From NCBI GenBank assembly GCA_947627785.1, contig CANQXC010000001.1:1-35960 (forward strand): a stretch of 35,960 nt of DNA, given 5' to 3'. Below are positions 7,875 through 17,617 of the stretch, piece by piece. How positions within the stretch are numbered: the first letter of the stretch is position 1; every line of letters starts with the position of its first letter. Both the position numbers and the translations under genes were made by a program. The notes beneath the pieces were generated by a model. It did no database searches and was not told where the DNA came from. It saw only the letters and a program-made list of their open reading frames with translations. Origin of the DNA: an uncultured Clostridia bacterium (lineage in GTDB: Bacteria > Bacillota > Clostridia > TANB77 > CAG-508).

Positions 7875-9613
7875 TATTCCTCATTTCCTCCTTTCACTTG
7901 TGATTCATATACTTCTTTATATATTTCATTTGTTTTTAACAATTCTTCATGCGTTCCAAATCCGTTTAAAGTTCCATTATCTAAAACTATAATTTTATCT
8001 GCATCCTGTACAGACGCTATTCTTTGTGCAATTATTATTTTTGTTGTATTTGGTATTTCTTCTTTAAATGCTTTTCTAATTAAACTATCAGTTTTTGTAT
8101 CTACTGCACTTGTAGAATCATCTAATATTAATATTTTTGGTTTCTTCAATAATGCTCTTGCTATACATAGTCTTTGTCTTTGACCGCCTGATACGTTAGT
8201 TCCACCTTGTTCTATATATGTATCATATTTATCTGGAAAGCCTTGTATAAATTCATCTGCTTGTGCTAATTTACAAGCTTTAATTAATTCTTCATCACTT
8301 GCATTTTTATCTCCCCAACGTAAGTTTTCTTTAATAGTTCCAGAAAATAATACATTTTTTTGTAATACCATTGAAACTTGGTCTCTTAATGTCTCTATAT
8401 CATATTTTTTTACATCTACTCCACCAACTTTAACTATACCTTCTGTCGCATCATATAACCTTGGAATTAAGTTTACTAAACTAGATTTTCCTGAACCTGT
8501 TCCACCTATTATTCCTATTGTTTCTCCTGATTTTATTTTTAATTTTATATTTTTCAAACATTCCTTGTCTTTTTTGTTTACATAACTAAATGAAACATTA
8601 TTAAATTCTATTGAACCATCTTTTACTTCTGTTACTGGTTTTTTAGGATTATGTAAGTCTGGTTCTTCTTTTAATATTTCAACAATTCTTTCTCCTGATG
8701 TTCTTGCCATTGTACTCATTATTACAAGCATTGCTAAAACCATTAAACTGGTTAATACTTGTATTCCATATGTAATTAAACTTGTTATTTCACCTGTTGT
8801 AAGCTCTGTCATGTTAGTATTTACTATTATTTTTGCTCCAAACCATGAAATAAGAAGAATTGCTGAATATATGGCAAATTGCATTGTTGGCATTGTTAAT
8901 GCATTTATCTTTTCTGCTTTACTAAAGTCTTTATATATTTCATCTGAAATTTGACCAAATTTTCGTTTTTCTCTTTCTTCCAATAAATATGATTTTACAA
9001 CTCTTATGCCTGATACATTTTCTTCTACAACATTGTTTAATTTATCATATTTTTTAAATACTCTTTTGAATATAGGGTGAACTGTTCCCATAATGAAATA
9101 TAATGCTGTTACAACAATTGGTATCAATGCTAAAAATATTAATGCTAATTTTGTATTTACTGTAAATGACATTATTAATGAAAACACTAGCATAAGTGGT
9201 GCTCTAACTGCAATTCTTGTAAGCATTTGAAAAGCCATCTGTATGTTTGAAACATCTGTTGTAAGTCTTGTTATTATACTTGATGTTTCGAATTTATCTA
9301 TATTTGCAAATGAAAAGTCTTGCACTTTATAATATAAGTCTTGCCTTAAATTTTTTGCAAATCCTGCAGATGCTTTCGTTGCTGTTATACCTGAAAGTAT
9401 ACCAAAAGCTAATGAAAGAATAGCAGATAGAATTAATGCTAACCCTAATTTTAGTATTTCACTCATCTCACCTGTATATATTCCTTTATCAATTAAATCT
9501 GCCATTAAGAGTGGAATTATAACCTCCATTATTACCTCTAGTGTTACTAATAATGGTGTCATTATTGCTGGTCTTTTATACTCCCTTACTGATTTTGCTA
9601 ATTCTTTTATCAT
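7874..9613 (-). CDS. ABC exporter, fused membrane and ATPase domains (first subunit)
   Basis: A 579-residue half-transporter with six membrane helices in the first 320 residues. The C-terminal ATPase domain has Walker A IGGTGSGKSS, signature VSGGQRQRLCIARA and Walker B ILILDDSTSAVD. The catalytic glutamate after Walker B is replaced by aspartate (DDST), and the switch histidine is replaced by glutamine (IIAQRIASV). This points to one degenerate ATP site, as in heterodimeric exporters such as BmrCD or TM287/288, where one site is inactive. It is the promoter-proximal gene of the pair. GGAGG precedes the ATG at a long spacing of 13-14 bases. Confidence 0.93.
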   Translation of the reverse strand: MIKELAKSVREYKRPAIMTPLLVTLEVIMEVIIPLLMADLIDKGIYTGEMSEILKLGLALILSAILSLAFGILSGITATKASAGFAKNLRQDLYYKVQDFSFANIDKFETSSIITRLTTDVSNIQMAFQMLTRIAVRAPLMLVFSLIMSFTVNTKLALIFLALIPIVVTALYFIMGTVHPIFKRVFKKYDKLNNVVEENVSGIRVVKSYLLEEREKRKFGQISDEIYKDFSKAEKINALTMPTMQFAIYSAILLISWFGAKIIVNTNMTELTTGEITSLITYGIQVLTSLMVLAMLVIMSTMARTSGERIVEILKEEPDLHNPKKPVTEVKDGSIEFNNVSFSYVNKKDKECLKNIKLKIKSGETIGIIGGTGSGKSSLVNLIPRLYDATEGIVKVGGVDVKKYDIETLRDQVSMVLQKNVLFSGTIKENLRWGDKNASDEELIKACKLAQADEFIQGFPDKYDTYIEQGGTNVSGGQRQRLCIARALLKKPKILILDDSTSAVDTKTDSLIRKAFKEEIPNTTKIIIAQRIASVQDADKIIVLDNGTLNGFGTHEELLKTNEIYKEVYESQVKGGNEE

Positions 9614-9732
9614 CTAATTTACAACCTCCAATATTATTTTATATATTATATTTATTAAAATTACATTAATTTTTCACATCTTTTAATTTTACTACAATTT
9701 ATTAATTTAATCAATGCTTTTATAAGAAAATG

Positions 9733-9805
9733 GTGTGTCAATGTAAACTTAAAATAAATGACACCAAAAAATGTGTCATTTATATCCGTCCCCATTGACA
9801 TACAT
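9733..9805. repeat. REP/MITE-like nested inverted repeat with GGGGACGG end
   Basis: An inner perfect stem (AAATGACAC paired with GTGTCATTT, loop CAAAAAAT) is nested inside outer arms TGTCAATG and CATTGACA. The right flank reads, on the minus strand, GGGGACGGATATAAATGACAC. The GGGGACGG plus TGACA-type palindrome resembles elements often found next to REP-associated tyrosine transposases in Firmicutes, though no transposase is present here. It lies directly after the stop of the next minus-strand gene and may also terminate it. Confidence 0.5.
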
Positions 9806-9810
9806 TAACA

Positions 9811-10371
9811 TTATCTATTTAGTCTTCTTCTTATTTCTTTTAACTCCACTACTCCATTGCTTTGTTCTCTTATTATTGTTTCTGCAACGGCTCTTAATCT
9901 TGGATCAATACGATACTGCAATAAGTTTTGACACATTTCTATTGCTCCTTCATGATGTGGTATCATTTCATTTACAAAGTCCCAATTGATGTTTACACTT
10001 CTTGGACTGTTTGCCATTTTTTCTATCATCCTATTTACTATTTTTAAGTATTTTTCTGTATATTCCTCTACATCTTTCTTAAAGTTTTCATACCCATATG
10101 TTGTTCTTGCAATTTCCCTCATTTGTTCTATTCCTCTTGTTTGCATTCTTATTATATCATTTGCAATTCTTCTTAATGGTTGATATCTTGTGTATCTTAA
10201 TAAATTCTCACACATATAAATTGCTGCTTGATGATGTGGTACCATACACTCTATAAAGTATTTCGTTATGTTATTTGTTGGTCTTGCATTGAGCATCTTA
10301 TTAGACATTTCATTTAATATTTGGTCAAATCTAGCTAAATAATTCCTAGCATTCATCATTTGATAATTCAT
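9811..10371 (-). CDS. Duplicated PHH-motif (DUF305-like) four-helix protein
   Basis: About 186 residues from the ATG at 10371; an upstream in-frame GTG overlaps the AGGAG and is less likely. The protein contains two homologous helical halves, each built around a Met-x-Pro-His-His motif: CMVPHHQAAIYMCENLLRY and EMIPHHEGAIEMCQNLL. This is the hallmark of DUF305-type ferritin-like domains, where the His and Met residues could bind metal. No signal peptide is seen, although many DUF305 proteins are exported. It diverges from two coat-type genes, so a spore or stress role is possible but unproven. Confidence 0.8.
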   Translation of the reverse strand: MNYQMMNARNYLARFDQILNEMSNKMLNARPTNNITKYFIECMVPHHQAAIYMCENLLRYTRYQPLRRIANDIIRMQTRGIEQMREIARTTYGYENFKKDVEEYTEKYLKIVNRMIEKMANSPRSVNINWDFVNEMIPHHEGAIEMCQNLLQYRIDPRLRAVAETIIREQSNGVVELKEIRRRLNR

Positions 10372-10594
10372 AAATTTAAAAATCACTCCTATCTCTATAC
10401 ATGAATTACACCTCTCTTCATTTCTATTTATTTTAATATTTTGGGGTAATTCTATCTTTTTATATTGTATAAAAAGTTATTTATTTTTGTTACTATTTTG
10501 TATAGATATATTGTTTTTGGAAAAGATATGTATATATGGTAATAAAGTACAAATTTAACTTTATTAGTTATACCAAAAAAGATTGGAGGTTATT

Positions 10595-10768
10595 ATGACT
10601 AACAAAGAACTTTTATATCTTGAAGATGCTCTAGGACATGAGACTTTTATGAAAACATGTAGTATGAATGCATCTAAACAAATTACAGATGCTAATCTTG
10701 CTACTTATATGCAAGAACTTTCACAAAAACATACAGATTTATTGAACAAATTTTTAAATGTATTATAA
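10595..10768 (+). CDS. Small spore-coat-like helical protein
   Basis: 57 residues from the ATG at 10595, which has TTGGAGG eight bases upstream. The sequence MTNKELLYLEDALGHE with a second helix ending LTQKH-like (LSQKHTDLLNKF) resembles the short coat-associated proteins encoded beside CotF in clostridia. It is all-helical and acidic/polar, without membrane segments. The gene lies 87 bases before a CotF-like gene in the same orientation, and both are probably expressed in sporulation. No sporulation sigma-factor promoter could be assigned with confidence. Confidence 0.7.
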   Translation: MTNKELLYLEDALGHETFMKTCSMNASKQITDANLATYMQELSQKHTDLLNKFLNVL

Positions 10769-10855
10769 ATATTTTATTTTTAAATCTGTAATTTTGTTTC
10801 TTATGTTTTACTAAATATTACGAACTTATTATTACTTTAGAAAGGATTGATTAAA

Positions 10856-11101
10856 ATGGAAGATAAAGATTTAATGGAAAAAGAATTATTAATTATTAAA
10901 GGAGTTTGTGACTTATATCTTCATGGAACTATTGAATCTACTACTGCTGAGGTTCATACAGCATTTAAGGATGCATTAAATGAATCATTAGATATTCAAA
11001 ATAAAATTTACAATTTAATGGCTGAAAAAGGTTGGTATAAAACTAAAAATGTAGACCAAGCACAAATTGATACTGTGAAGCAAAAATTTGCATCTAAATA
11101 A
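10856..11101 (+). CDS. CotF-family spore coat protein
   Basis: 81 residues from the ATG at 10856, preceded by GAAAGGA. An in-frame TTG nine bases upstream would overlap the ribosome binding site. The conserved C-terminal pattern QNKIYNLMAEKGWY followed by VDQAQIDTVKQKF is typical of CotF/COG5577 coat proteins. It is a compact four-helix, ferritin-like protein deposited on the spore. The terminator at 11107 ends the unit. It is clearly a family member; its position within the coat is unknown. Confidence 0.85.
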   Translation: MEDKDLMEKELLIIKGVCDLYLHGTIESTTAEVHTAFKDALNESLDIQNKIYNLMAEKGWYKTKNVDQAQIDTVKQKFASK

Positions 11102-11106
11102 AAATC

Positions 11107-11142
11107 TACCCACCAACTTAGGTCAAAGATTGTTGGTGGGTA
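11107..11142. terminator. Bidirectional hairpin, copy 1 of a TACCCACC repeat
   Basis: TACCCACCAAC pairs with GTTGGTGGGTA around a 14-base loop containing TCAAAGATT. It separates convergent genes. The same arm ends and loop core recur at 35314-35348. Confidence 0.7.
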
Positions 11143-11157
11143 CATTTCACCATTTTA

Positions 11158-13053
11158 TTACATTATTCCTTTTTCTAACATTTTCTTTAATACAATTATA
11201 AACATTGCATGTGACCATCCTAACCCTATTACCCAAGCCGCTTCTAAATTTTCGTTATTTATTTGTTCTGCAAGGAAACCGTGTTCTGTGCTTGTTTTTA
11301 CTACGAAATCAAAACATTCTTTAGCTTTTTGTTTTTCTCCTGCTTCTATATAATAATTTGCCATCCATAATGTTGCTATTACCCAAGGTTTCCCTCCCAT
11401 ATAATGGTCTTGCTCAAATCTTGTATATCCACCTGTATAGGTTCTTAGTGTCATATTTATTCTTTCTATAGTATTTAAAATCTTCTTCTCTTTTACAGTA
11501 AATAAATCAAATGGAATTATTGCTCCTAAAATGCTTATGTCCATACCTTTATCTTCTAAATTTCTAACAAAACTTTTCTTGCTATCATCATAAAAGTGCG
11601 TTAATACATATTCTCTTATTTTTGTATTTAGGTTTCTTAAATCATCTTTTTCTTTATTTACATTTTCTTGTTTTACTCTATTTTTTGTAAACTCCTCTTT
11701 TAGCTCTTCATATATTTTTATCATTGCTGTATTTGCTGCAAATATACTTGCTATTGAATATAAGCTAATTCCTTCATGCATTTCCCAAATATCATAGCTT
11801 ATATGCATTTTTGAATTTTCATTAAATATATCTTCTATGTATTTTTTTAAAAATGTTATTGCTTTTTCACACATTTTCAAATTATCTTTTAAGAATTTTT
11901 TATCTTTTATTTGTAGATAGTGATTGTATAAACCAAAAACAACAGATGCTGTTTCATCTATTTGATAGCCCCAACATGGTGCTAATCTTCCATCAGTATA
12001 GAAGCGTTGCTCCCACATACCATTTCTACTTTGTGTATTTTTACAAAAATGTTTATAGAACTTTTCAACTTCTTTTTTCATATTTAATATGTCCATGGCA
12101 TAAGTTATAAATACTGCATCTCTTGGCCAGCAATAAGCATAACCTCCACATTGGCTTAGGTTTTCATCTATTTCAATCGCAGCTGAAATTCCACCTGTTT
12201 CATAATTTGTAAGCAATGAGTAAAGTAGTATTGTTCTTTCGTATATTTCTTTTATTTTATTGTTTTTTGGTGTCTCCGCTAAATTTAGATTTAATGTATC
12301 ATGTGTTTTTAAATATTTTTTCCAATATTTTTTTGTATCTTCATATTCAACTCGAAAATCTATTTTTCTTATTCTTTCAATAGTCTTTTCTAAATTATCT
12401 AGTCCACTTTTATTATCATCTACATAGATATACAACTCAAAAGCTTTTATTTCTTGAGGCTTAATGACTCCTAAATCATAGCTTATACTAGAATCTGCAG
12501 ACATTCCAACATAATCCTTATCCCAAATTTGCCCATTACTAATATTTTCTTTTGTATTATTTATCTGGGAACTCATTATATCTTGTTTTGAAAATGTACA
12601 TACTGTATACTCATGATTATATTGCATTAAGGCATCAGCCTTACATAACCCACTTACTCTATTGTTTGGTGAAGATACTAACCCTGAATGTACTATCAAA
12701 TTTAAATTTAAATCTATATTATTTTCATTTATAAATTTATATTTCTTTACAATAATATTCTCTTTTATTGAGACATAGTCTGTTTGTATTATTCTCAAAT
12801 TAAAATATGTATTTAATATTTCTGTATTTAATATATTTGTTTCCTCTTCATAATGTTGCTCATAAATGTTATTTATATCTTGATGTAAATATACTATTCC
12901 TGAATCATTAATTTTTAATCCTACATGAAAAAAATCTACTATTTGTTTATAATCCCTATTGGGATAAAATATTCTTAATAACTCTCCTTGTTTTGTATAA
13001 CTTGCTACTACATTTTGATTTCCTATTACTGCATCATTAAAATATTTGTCCAT
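11158..13053 (-). CDS. Glycoside hydrolase family 15 glucoamylase-like protein
   Basis: A 631-residue cytoplasmic protein without signal peptide, so it probably acts on intracellular glucans such as glycogen or maltodextrins. An N-terminal beta-sandwich domain (about 1-255) precedes an (alpha/alpha)6 barrel. GH15 landmarks are GGYAYCWPRDAVF (about 315), APCWGYQIDETA, IWEMHEG with the likely general acid glutamate (about 435), and AEQINNENLEAAWVIGLGWSHAMF with the likely base (about 595-615). Length is typical for bacterial GH15 proteins. It stands alone between terminators or gaps. The substrate could also be trehalose or dextran, which the sequence does not settle. Confidence 0.88.
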   Translation of the reverse strand: MDKYFNDAVIGNQNVVASYTKQGELLRIFYPNRDYKQIVDFFHVGLKINDSGIVYLHQDINNIYEQHYEEETNILNTEILNTYFNLRIIQTDYVSIKENIIVKKYKFINENNIDLNLNLIVHSGLVSSPNNRVSGLCKADALMQYNHEYTVCTFSKQDIMSSQINNTKENISNGQIWDKDYVGMSADSSISYDLGVIKPQEIKAFELYIYVDDNKSGLDNLEKTIERIRKIDFRVEYEDTKKYWKKYLKTHDTLNLNLAETPKNNKIKEIYERTILLYSLLTNYETGGISAAIEIDENLSQCGGYAYCWPRDAVFITYAMDILNMKKEVEKFYKHFCKNTQSRNGMWEQRFYTDGRLAPCWGYQIDETASVVFGLYNHYLQIKDKKFLKDNLKMCEKAITFLKKYIEDIFNENSKMHISYDIWEMHEGISLYSIASIFAANTAMIKIYEELKEEFTKNRVKQENVNKEKDDLRNLNTKIREYVLTHFYDDSKKSFVRNLEDKGMDISILGAIIPFDLFTVKEKKILNTIERINMTLRTYTGGYTRFEQDHYMGGKPWVIATLWMANYYIEAGEKQKAKECFDFVVKTSTEHGFLAEQINNENLEAAWVIGLGWSHAMFIIVLKKMLEKGIM

Positions 13054-13150
13054 TGTTTCCTCTAATTCCTTTCTTAGAAATGTTTATATATTTTAGTTTG
13101 GAAAAGAATGAACATAAGCTATAAATTCTTCTTCTCCAAACATCTTCGTC

Positions 13151-14794
13151 TTATGATATAACTTTCACAATTTGTTGCTCTAGTTCCTTAATCTTATTAT
13201 TTATTTCTACTATTTCTTCATCTTGTTTATCTTCATCAAATATATCTTCTTTAATAATATCTGACATTTCATCTAACTCTTCTTTCAATGTTGATAATCT
13301 ATCTATTACCTCTAACCTTAAGAACCTATACTTATTATCATCTGTTACTTTAGATACAACTCTAATAGTTTCATCTAAGTCATAGTTTTCTCCATAATCT
13401 GGTATTGTAACTGGTATATTTGTTGTTTCAATTAGTTTTTCTTTTAATACCTTTTGACCTTCTGGTTCACCATGTACTAAAAATATGTGTTTTGGTTTTG
13501 TTATAAATGAGTATACAAAATTTAATAACCATTCTTGGTCAGCATGACCTGAATATCCTTCTATATATTCTATTCTAGCATTTACTGCAATTTCTTCACC
13601 AAAAATTTTTACTTTTTTCTCTCCTGATACGATTTTTGCTCCAAGTGTTCCGGGAGCTTGGTATCCAACAAATAATATTGTGTTATTAGGATTCCACAAA
13701 TTATGTTTTAAGTGATGTTTTATACGACCTACTTCACACATTCCACTTGCAGATATTATAATATGTGGATGTGGGTCATCATTTAAAGCTCTTGATTCAT
13801 CTGGAGTTCTTGTGAATTGTAAACCAGGAAATTCTAATGGATGGTCTCCATTTTTTATTTCTTCTCTTACTTCTTCTTCAAATAAATCCATATTTTGGTT
13901 AAATACCTCTGTTGCAGATATTGCAAGAGGACTATCTACATATACTGGTGCTTTCATTAATGTTTCATATTTTCTTAAAAACTCCTCATCTGTTCTTTCT
14001 TCCTTCAACTTATTTAATTCATATAAAATTTCTTGAGTTCTTCCTACTGCAAATGATGGGATTATTACATTTCCACCTTTATCTAATGTTTCTGCAACTA
14101 TATTTAAAAACATTTCTGCTTTATCATCATTTCTATTATGAAGTCTTGCTCCATAGGTTGATTCCATTACTAAGTAATCCGCATTATCTATCATTGTTGG
14201 AGAGTCTAATAGTGGTATATCATTATTACCTAAATCACCTGTAAATACTATTTTTTTAGTTTCTCCATCCTCCTTAACCCATATTTCTATAATACTTGAG
14301 CCTAACATATGTCCTGCATCATTAAACCTTACACTTATATTTTCATCTAGTTCAACTATTTGGTCATATAAAACGGGTCTAAATATCTCTAAACAATCTA
14401 TAGCATCTTGTGCTGTATATAGTGGTGGAAGTTCTTTTTTTCCTACCCTTGCCCTTTTCTTATTTTGCCACACATTTTCCATTTCTTGGATATGACCGCT
14501 ATCTGGAAGCATTATTGCACATAAATCACATGTTGCTTTTGTTGCATAAATTGGTCCTCTATATCCATCTACATATAATTTTGGTATTCTTCCTGAATGG
14601 TCTATATGTGCATGTGTAAGCAACATATAATCTATTTCATTTACATTAAATGGAAAGTCTGCATAGTTTTCTCTTTCTTCTTTTGCTTTACCTTGGTATA
14701 ATCCACAATCAATTATTATCTTTTTACCTGCTCCTTCTAATAAGAAATTAGAGCCTGTAACGGTTTTTGTTGCCCCTAAAAATGTAATATTCAT
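13151..14794 (-). CDS. Beta-CASP metallo-beta-lactamase ribonuclease
   Basis: A 547-residue RNA-processing nuclease of the CPSF73/YSH1-like bacterial type. The metallo-beta-lactamase core shows LLTHAHIDHSGR (zinc ligands), the DAGHMLGSS loop, FTGDLGN and the ESTYGAR motif. The beta-CASP insertion spans about 240-380 and is followed by the C-terminal ligands ISASGMCEVGR, EGYSGHADQ and FLVHGEPEG. An acidic coiled-coil tail of about 60 residues extends past the usual end. It is likely to act in mRNA or rRNA processing in the cytoplasm. The gene starts 23 bases before the orphan upstream ends and may be co-transcribed with it. Confidence 0.92.
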   Translation of the reverse strand: MNITFLGATKTVTGSNFLLEGAGKKIIIDCGLYQGKAKEERENYADFPFNVNEIDYMLLTHAHIDHSGRIPKLYVDGYRGPIYATKATCDLCAIMLPDSGHIQEMENVWQNKKRARVGKKELPPLYTAQDAIDCLEIFRPVLYDQIVELDENISVRFNDAGHMLGSSIIEIWVKEDGETKKIVFTGDLGNNDIPLLDSPTMIDNADYLVMESTYGARLHNRNDDKAEMFLNIVAETLDKGGNVIIPSFAVGRTQEILYELNKLKEERTDEEFLRKYETLMKAPVYVDSPLAISATEVFNQNMDLFEEEVREEIKNGDHPLEFPGLQFTRTPDESRALNDDPHPHIIISASGMCEVGRIKHHLKHNLWNPNNTILFVGYQAPGTLGAKIVSGEKKVKIFGEEIAVNARIEYIEGYSGHADQEWLLNFVYSFITKPKHIFLVHGEPEGQKVLKEKLIETTNIPVTIPDYGENYDLDETIRVVSKVTDDNKYRFLRLEVIDRLSTLKEELDEMSDIIKEDIFDEDKQDEEIVEINNKIKELEQQIVKVIS

Positions 14795-14819
14795 ATATAA
14801 TCCTCATTCCCTTCTTATT

Positions 14820-16337
14820 CTAAATAAAAACTTTTATCTTCTTATTTAATTTAACATTCAATTCAGTTATTTCTTTACATTGAATTGTTTTATATATATT
14901 TTCTTCATCATATATATTTAAAATAATCATATCTTCATTCTGATTAAATTTAAAATATATCTTTTCAAGTTCTATTATATCTGTTTGAAATATATTTTTC
15001 GTAATTTCATAATTTTGTTTTATATCTGGACTAAATATTGTTATATACCTTTGCTTGCATGCTTTTGTTATAACTGCTCTTTGTATATCATTTGTATTTA
15101 TTATGTCTTTTAATTGCTCATCTTTATTCACATAAATTGATGTATAATACCTAATTTGATATATTATCCTTTTAATATTTTCTTTATCCTGTGTATTATC
15201 TATTTGAAGCTCCATTGCTTTACAAACTAATTTTCCTAATTCTTTTATTTTTGCATTGTATATTTTTTCATTTAAATTTTGCAAGTCGATTTCTTTAATT
15301 AACTTTAAGCTATCTTCAACTACCGTTCTCATTTCAACAAAAACTAAAGGCTCCATTATTTTATTATATACATTTAATTTATTTATTAATTTTTCTCTTT
15401 CTTCTTCCAATATTTCAGCAAAATCACTTAAACTAAATACTCTATGGTCCATATCTAATTTTTCATTCCTAATTATGAACTCTTCCTTTAATTTTCTATC
15501 ATTATTCATTATCTCGTCTATTCTTTTTACTTTTTTTACTATTTGTTTTTTATCCGTTCCTATATTATCTAAATATTCTCTTTTATTATGTAACTTATTA
15601 TATTCCTCTTGCAAATATTCTTGGATTTTTATTAATTTATCTCTTTCTTTTATATCACTTTCTGCAACATTTATCATTGCTATTTGAGTTATAACATTAA
15701 ATAAATTTTCTCCCAAACCTGTGCCATATTTATCTTGTAAAATATCTTTCACTTTAGTAATATAATCCTCTTCACCATTTTCCTGCCATTCCTTCAAAAA
15801 GTCAGTTCCTACTAATAACCTTAAAGTTTGATATACAAAATTTGCCTTTAGGTTTTCTATTTCTTCTACCTCTATATTCCATGTCCATCCATCAAAGTCT
15901 CTAATAATTTCATTCGAAGCTATACTATATCCTTGATTTAACGTTTTTTCCAGTGGGCTTTTTATCATTTTATGGGTTGGTAGAATTTTAAACTTATGAG
16001 ATTTAATTTGATATATTTCATATAAAATTTTTTTAGCATTTAGATATGTTATAATTTTCTTTTCTTTTATATTGCTACTACTTGTTTTCTCATTAATAAT
16101 CTCTATTGTTTCACAATCTTTTTCAATTATATTAACTATTTCTTCTAAAATTTCTTTTTTGGTTCTTGTATCTTGCGTTACTAACTTATAATCTTCATAT
16201 GCATTTTCTACCTTATATAACACGTTTAGTAATAAATTTTTGGTATTCTCAGAAAAAGTCTTTTTAGATAAAATTTTTTCTAATTGATTATTATAATCTT
16301 TTATATTAAATTTTGAAATAAATTTTTCTTTTTCCAA
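14820..16337 (-). CDS. Large helical orphan protein
   Basis: A 505-residue protein that I do not recognise. The start is TTG at 16335-16337 with AAGGAG eight bases upstream, a well-placed signal for a non-ATG start. It is Lys/Glu/Ile-rich and mainly helical, with coiled-coil stretches at about 215-300 and 340-400. A less charged C-terminal section (about 430-505) looks like short beta strands. The central segment FDGWTWNIEVEEIENLKANFVYQTLRLLVG is the most distinctive part. There is no signal peptide, membrane helix or obvious catalytic motif. It is spaced 25 bases from the ribonuclease gene, which suggests co-expression only. Confidence 0.75.
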   Translation of the reverse strand: MEKEKFISKFNIKDYNNQLEKILSKKTFSENTKNLLLNVLYKVENAYEDYKLVTQDTRTKKEILEEIVNIIEKDCETIEIINEKTSSSNIKEKKIITYLNAKKILYEIYQIKSHKFKILPTHKMIKSPLEKTLNQGYSIASNEIIRDFDGWTWNIEVEEIENLKANFVYQTLRLLVGTDFLKEWQENGEEDYITKVKDILQDKYGTGLGENLFNVITQIAMINVAESDIKERDKLIKIQEYLQEEYNKLHNKREYLDNIGTDKKQIVKKVKRIDEIMNNDRKLKEEFIIRNEKLDMDHRVFSLSDFAEILEEEREKLINKLNVYNKIMEPLVFVEMRTVVEDSLKLIKEIDLQNLNEKIYNAKIKELGKLVCKAMELQIDNTQDKENIKRIIYQIRYYTSIYVNKDEQLKDIINTNDIQRAVITKACKQRYITIFSPDIKQNYEITKNIFQTDIIELEKIYFKFNQNEDMIILNIYDEENIYKTIQCKEITELNVKLNKKIKVFI

Positions 16338-16423
16338 TTTTTATCTCCTTAGTATTTTTCTTCATATATTCTATATTATACTAATTTTTTTGTCAATACA
16401 TATTTTTTATTCTTTTTAAAAAA

Positions 16424-16464
16424 TGCATCTAAAAGTTAAACATAAATTTAACTTTTAAGATGCA
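16424..16464 (-). terminator. Hairpin terminator after the site-2 protease gene
   Basis: TGCATCTTAAAAGTTAAA pairs with TTTAACTTTTAGATGCA on the minus strand with one bulged base, followed by T-rich DNA. It lies 24 bases past the stop at 16488. Confidence 0.8.
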
Positions 16465-16487
16465 CCTTAAAATCTTATTTAAGCTCT

Positions 16488-17201
16488 TTAAATAAATAGT
16501 CCAATTACTAATCCTACTATATATTCCATTCCATATAATATCCAAGTTGAAATATATGATATTATGTCTGTTCCAAATACTAATATAAATACAATTATAG
16601 TAAGTATAAATTGATTATTTGCAAACCATTCCTTAGCCTTATATGGTAAAAAATGATTTAAAACTTTTGAACCATCTAATGGATATATTGGAATTAAGTT
16701 AAATACTCCTAGTCCTAAATTTACCACTATTATTGATTCTATTATTGCTTTTAATATCATAATTGGTCTTGTTATTGTATTTATCGTAAGAAGCATTATT
16801 ACATAGATTATTACAAATACAAATGCAACTATAAAATTCATTAATGGTCCTGCTACTGAAACAATTGCCTCTGCTTTTGATAAAGAATATTTTCCATTAA
16901 AGTTTCTTGAATTTATTTGTACTGGTTTTCCCCAACCAAAGCCTAATAACGCTAAACATACTATTCCTACTGGATCTATATGGCTCATTGGGTTTAAGTT
17001 TAACCTTCCTTGTAGTCTTGGAGTATCATCTCCTAATTTTGTAGCTGCCCATGCATGTGCAAATTCATGGAATGTCATTGCTACTATAACTCCTGGCAAT
17101 GAGTATATTATTCCTTCAATTGACCTTCCTCCACTTAGTATATTCATTAATACCATTGCACCTAATATAATATATAAAGTTCTTCTATCAAAACTAAACA
17201 T
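16488..17201 (-). CDS. Site-2-type (M50) membrane metalloprotease
   Basis: A 237-residue polytopic membrane protein of the minimal M50 rhomboid-unrelated site-2 protease type, cleaving substrates within the membrane. The zinc motif HEFAHA (FHEFAHAWAATKLGDDTPRLQGR) is in the second hydrophobic region at about 45. The third zinc ligand region NLIPIYPLDGSKVL is at about 165-178. Five or six hydrophobic segments are visible and there is no PDZ domain. The length fits the YwhC/SpoIVFB-like short group. The segment LNPMSHIDPVG is typical of this subfamily. The substrate is unknown; a sporulation link like that of SpoIVFB is possible but not shown. Confidence 0.9.
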   Translation of the reverse strand: MFSFDRRTLYIILGAMVLMNILSGGRSIEGIIYSLPGVIVAMTFHEFAHAWAATKLGDDTPRLQGRLNLNPMSHIDPVGIVCLALLGFGWGKPVQINSRNFNGKYSLSKAEAIVSVAGPLMNFIVAFVFVIIYVIMLLTINTITRPIMILKAIIESIIVVNLGLGVFNLIPIYPLDGSKVLNHFLPYKAKEWFANNQFILTIIVFILVFGTDIISYISTWILYGMEYIVGLVIGLFI

Positions 17202-17310
17202 TTAATTCCCTTCTTTTTTTAATAATTTTATATACTATATCACATTCTATTTAAAAATTCAATTATCTGATAGTATAAATTTTGTATTAGTACCCACTAT
17301 AATTTAATTT

Positions 17311-17532
17311 CTATTCTACATCATTTTTTTCTTTAATACCTAGAATACTACCAACTATAATTCCAAGAAAAAGTCCTAATAAAGTTCCTCCTACTATTCC
17401 CCATAATGTATGCCAAAGTATATAACCTAAGCCAGCTCCAACAGCTAGTCCAAGAATAATTGCTACACCTACAACCTCATTATCATTTTCTTTATTTTTA
17501 GTCTTTAAAACTTTTTTCTCTATTTTCTTCAT
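17311..17532 (-). CDS. Small glycine-rich two-helix membrane protein
   Basis: 73 residues with a basic N-terminus (KKIEKKVLKTKNK), two membrane segments (about 22-40 and 44-66) rich in glycine and GxxxG-type spacing, and a short charged tail. This resembles glycine-zipper membrane proteins. AGGAGG precedes the ATG. The gene sits between lysS and the protease gene with gaps of about 85 and 110 bases. No function can be assigned. Confidence 0.75.
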   Translation of the reverse strand: MKKIEKKVLKTKNKENDNEVVGVAIILGLAVGAGLGYILWHTLWGIVGGTLLGLFLGIIVGSILGIKEKNDVE

Positions 17533-17617
17533 ATATTTCCTCCTCTTATGTTCTTTATATCATCATTTTTCTAAATAAAAAGCTATTTTAATGTTACTAT
17601 ATTGAATATATATTTAT

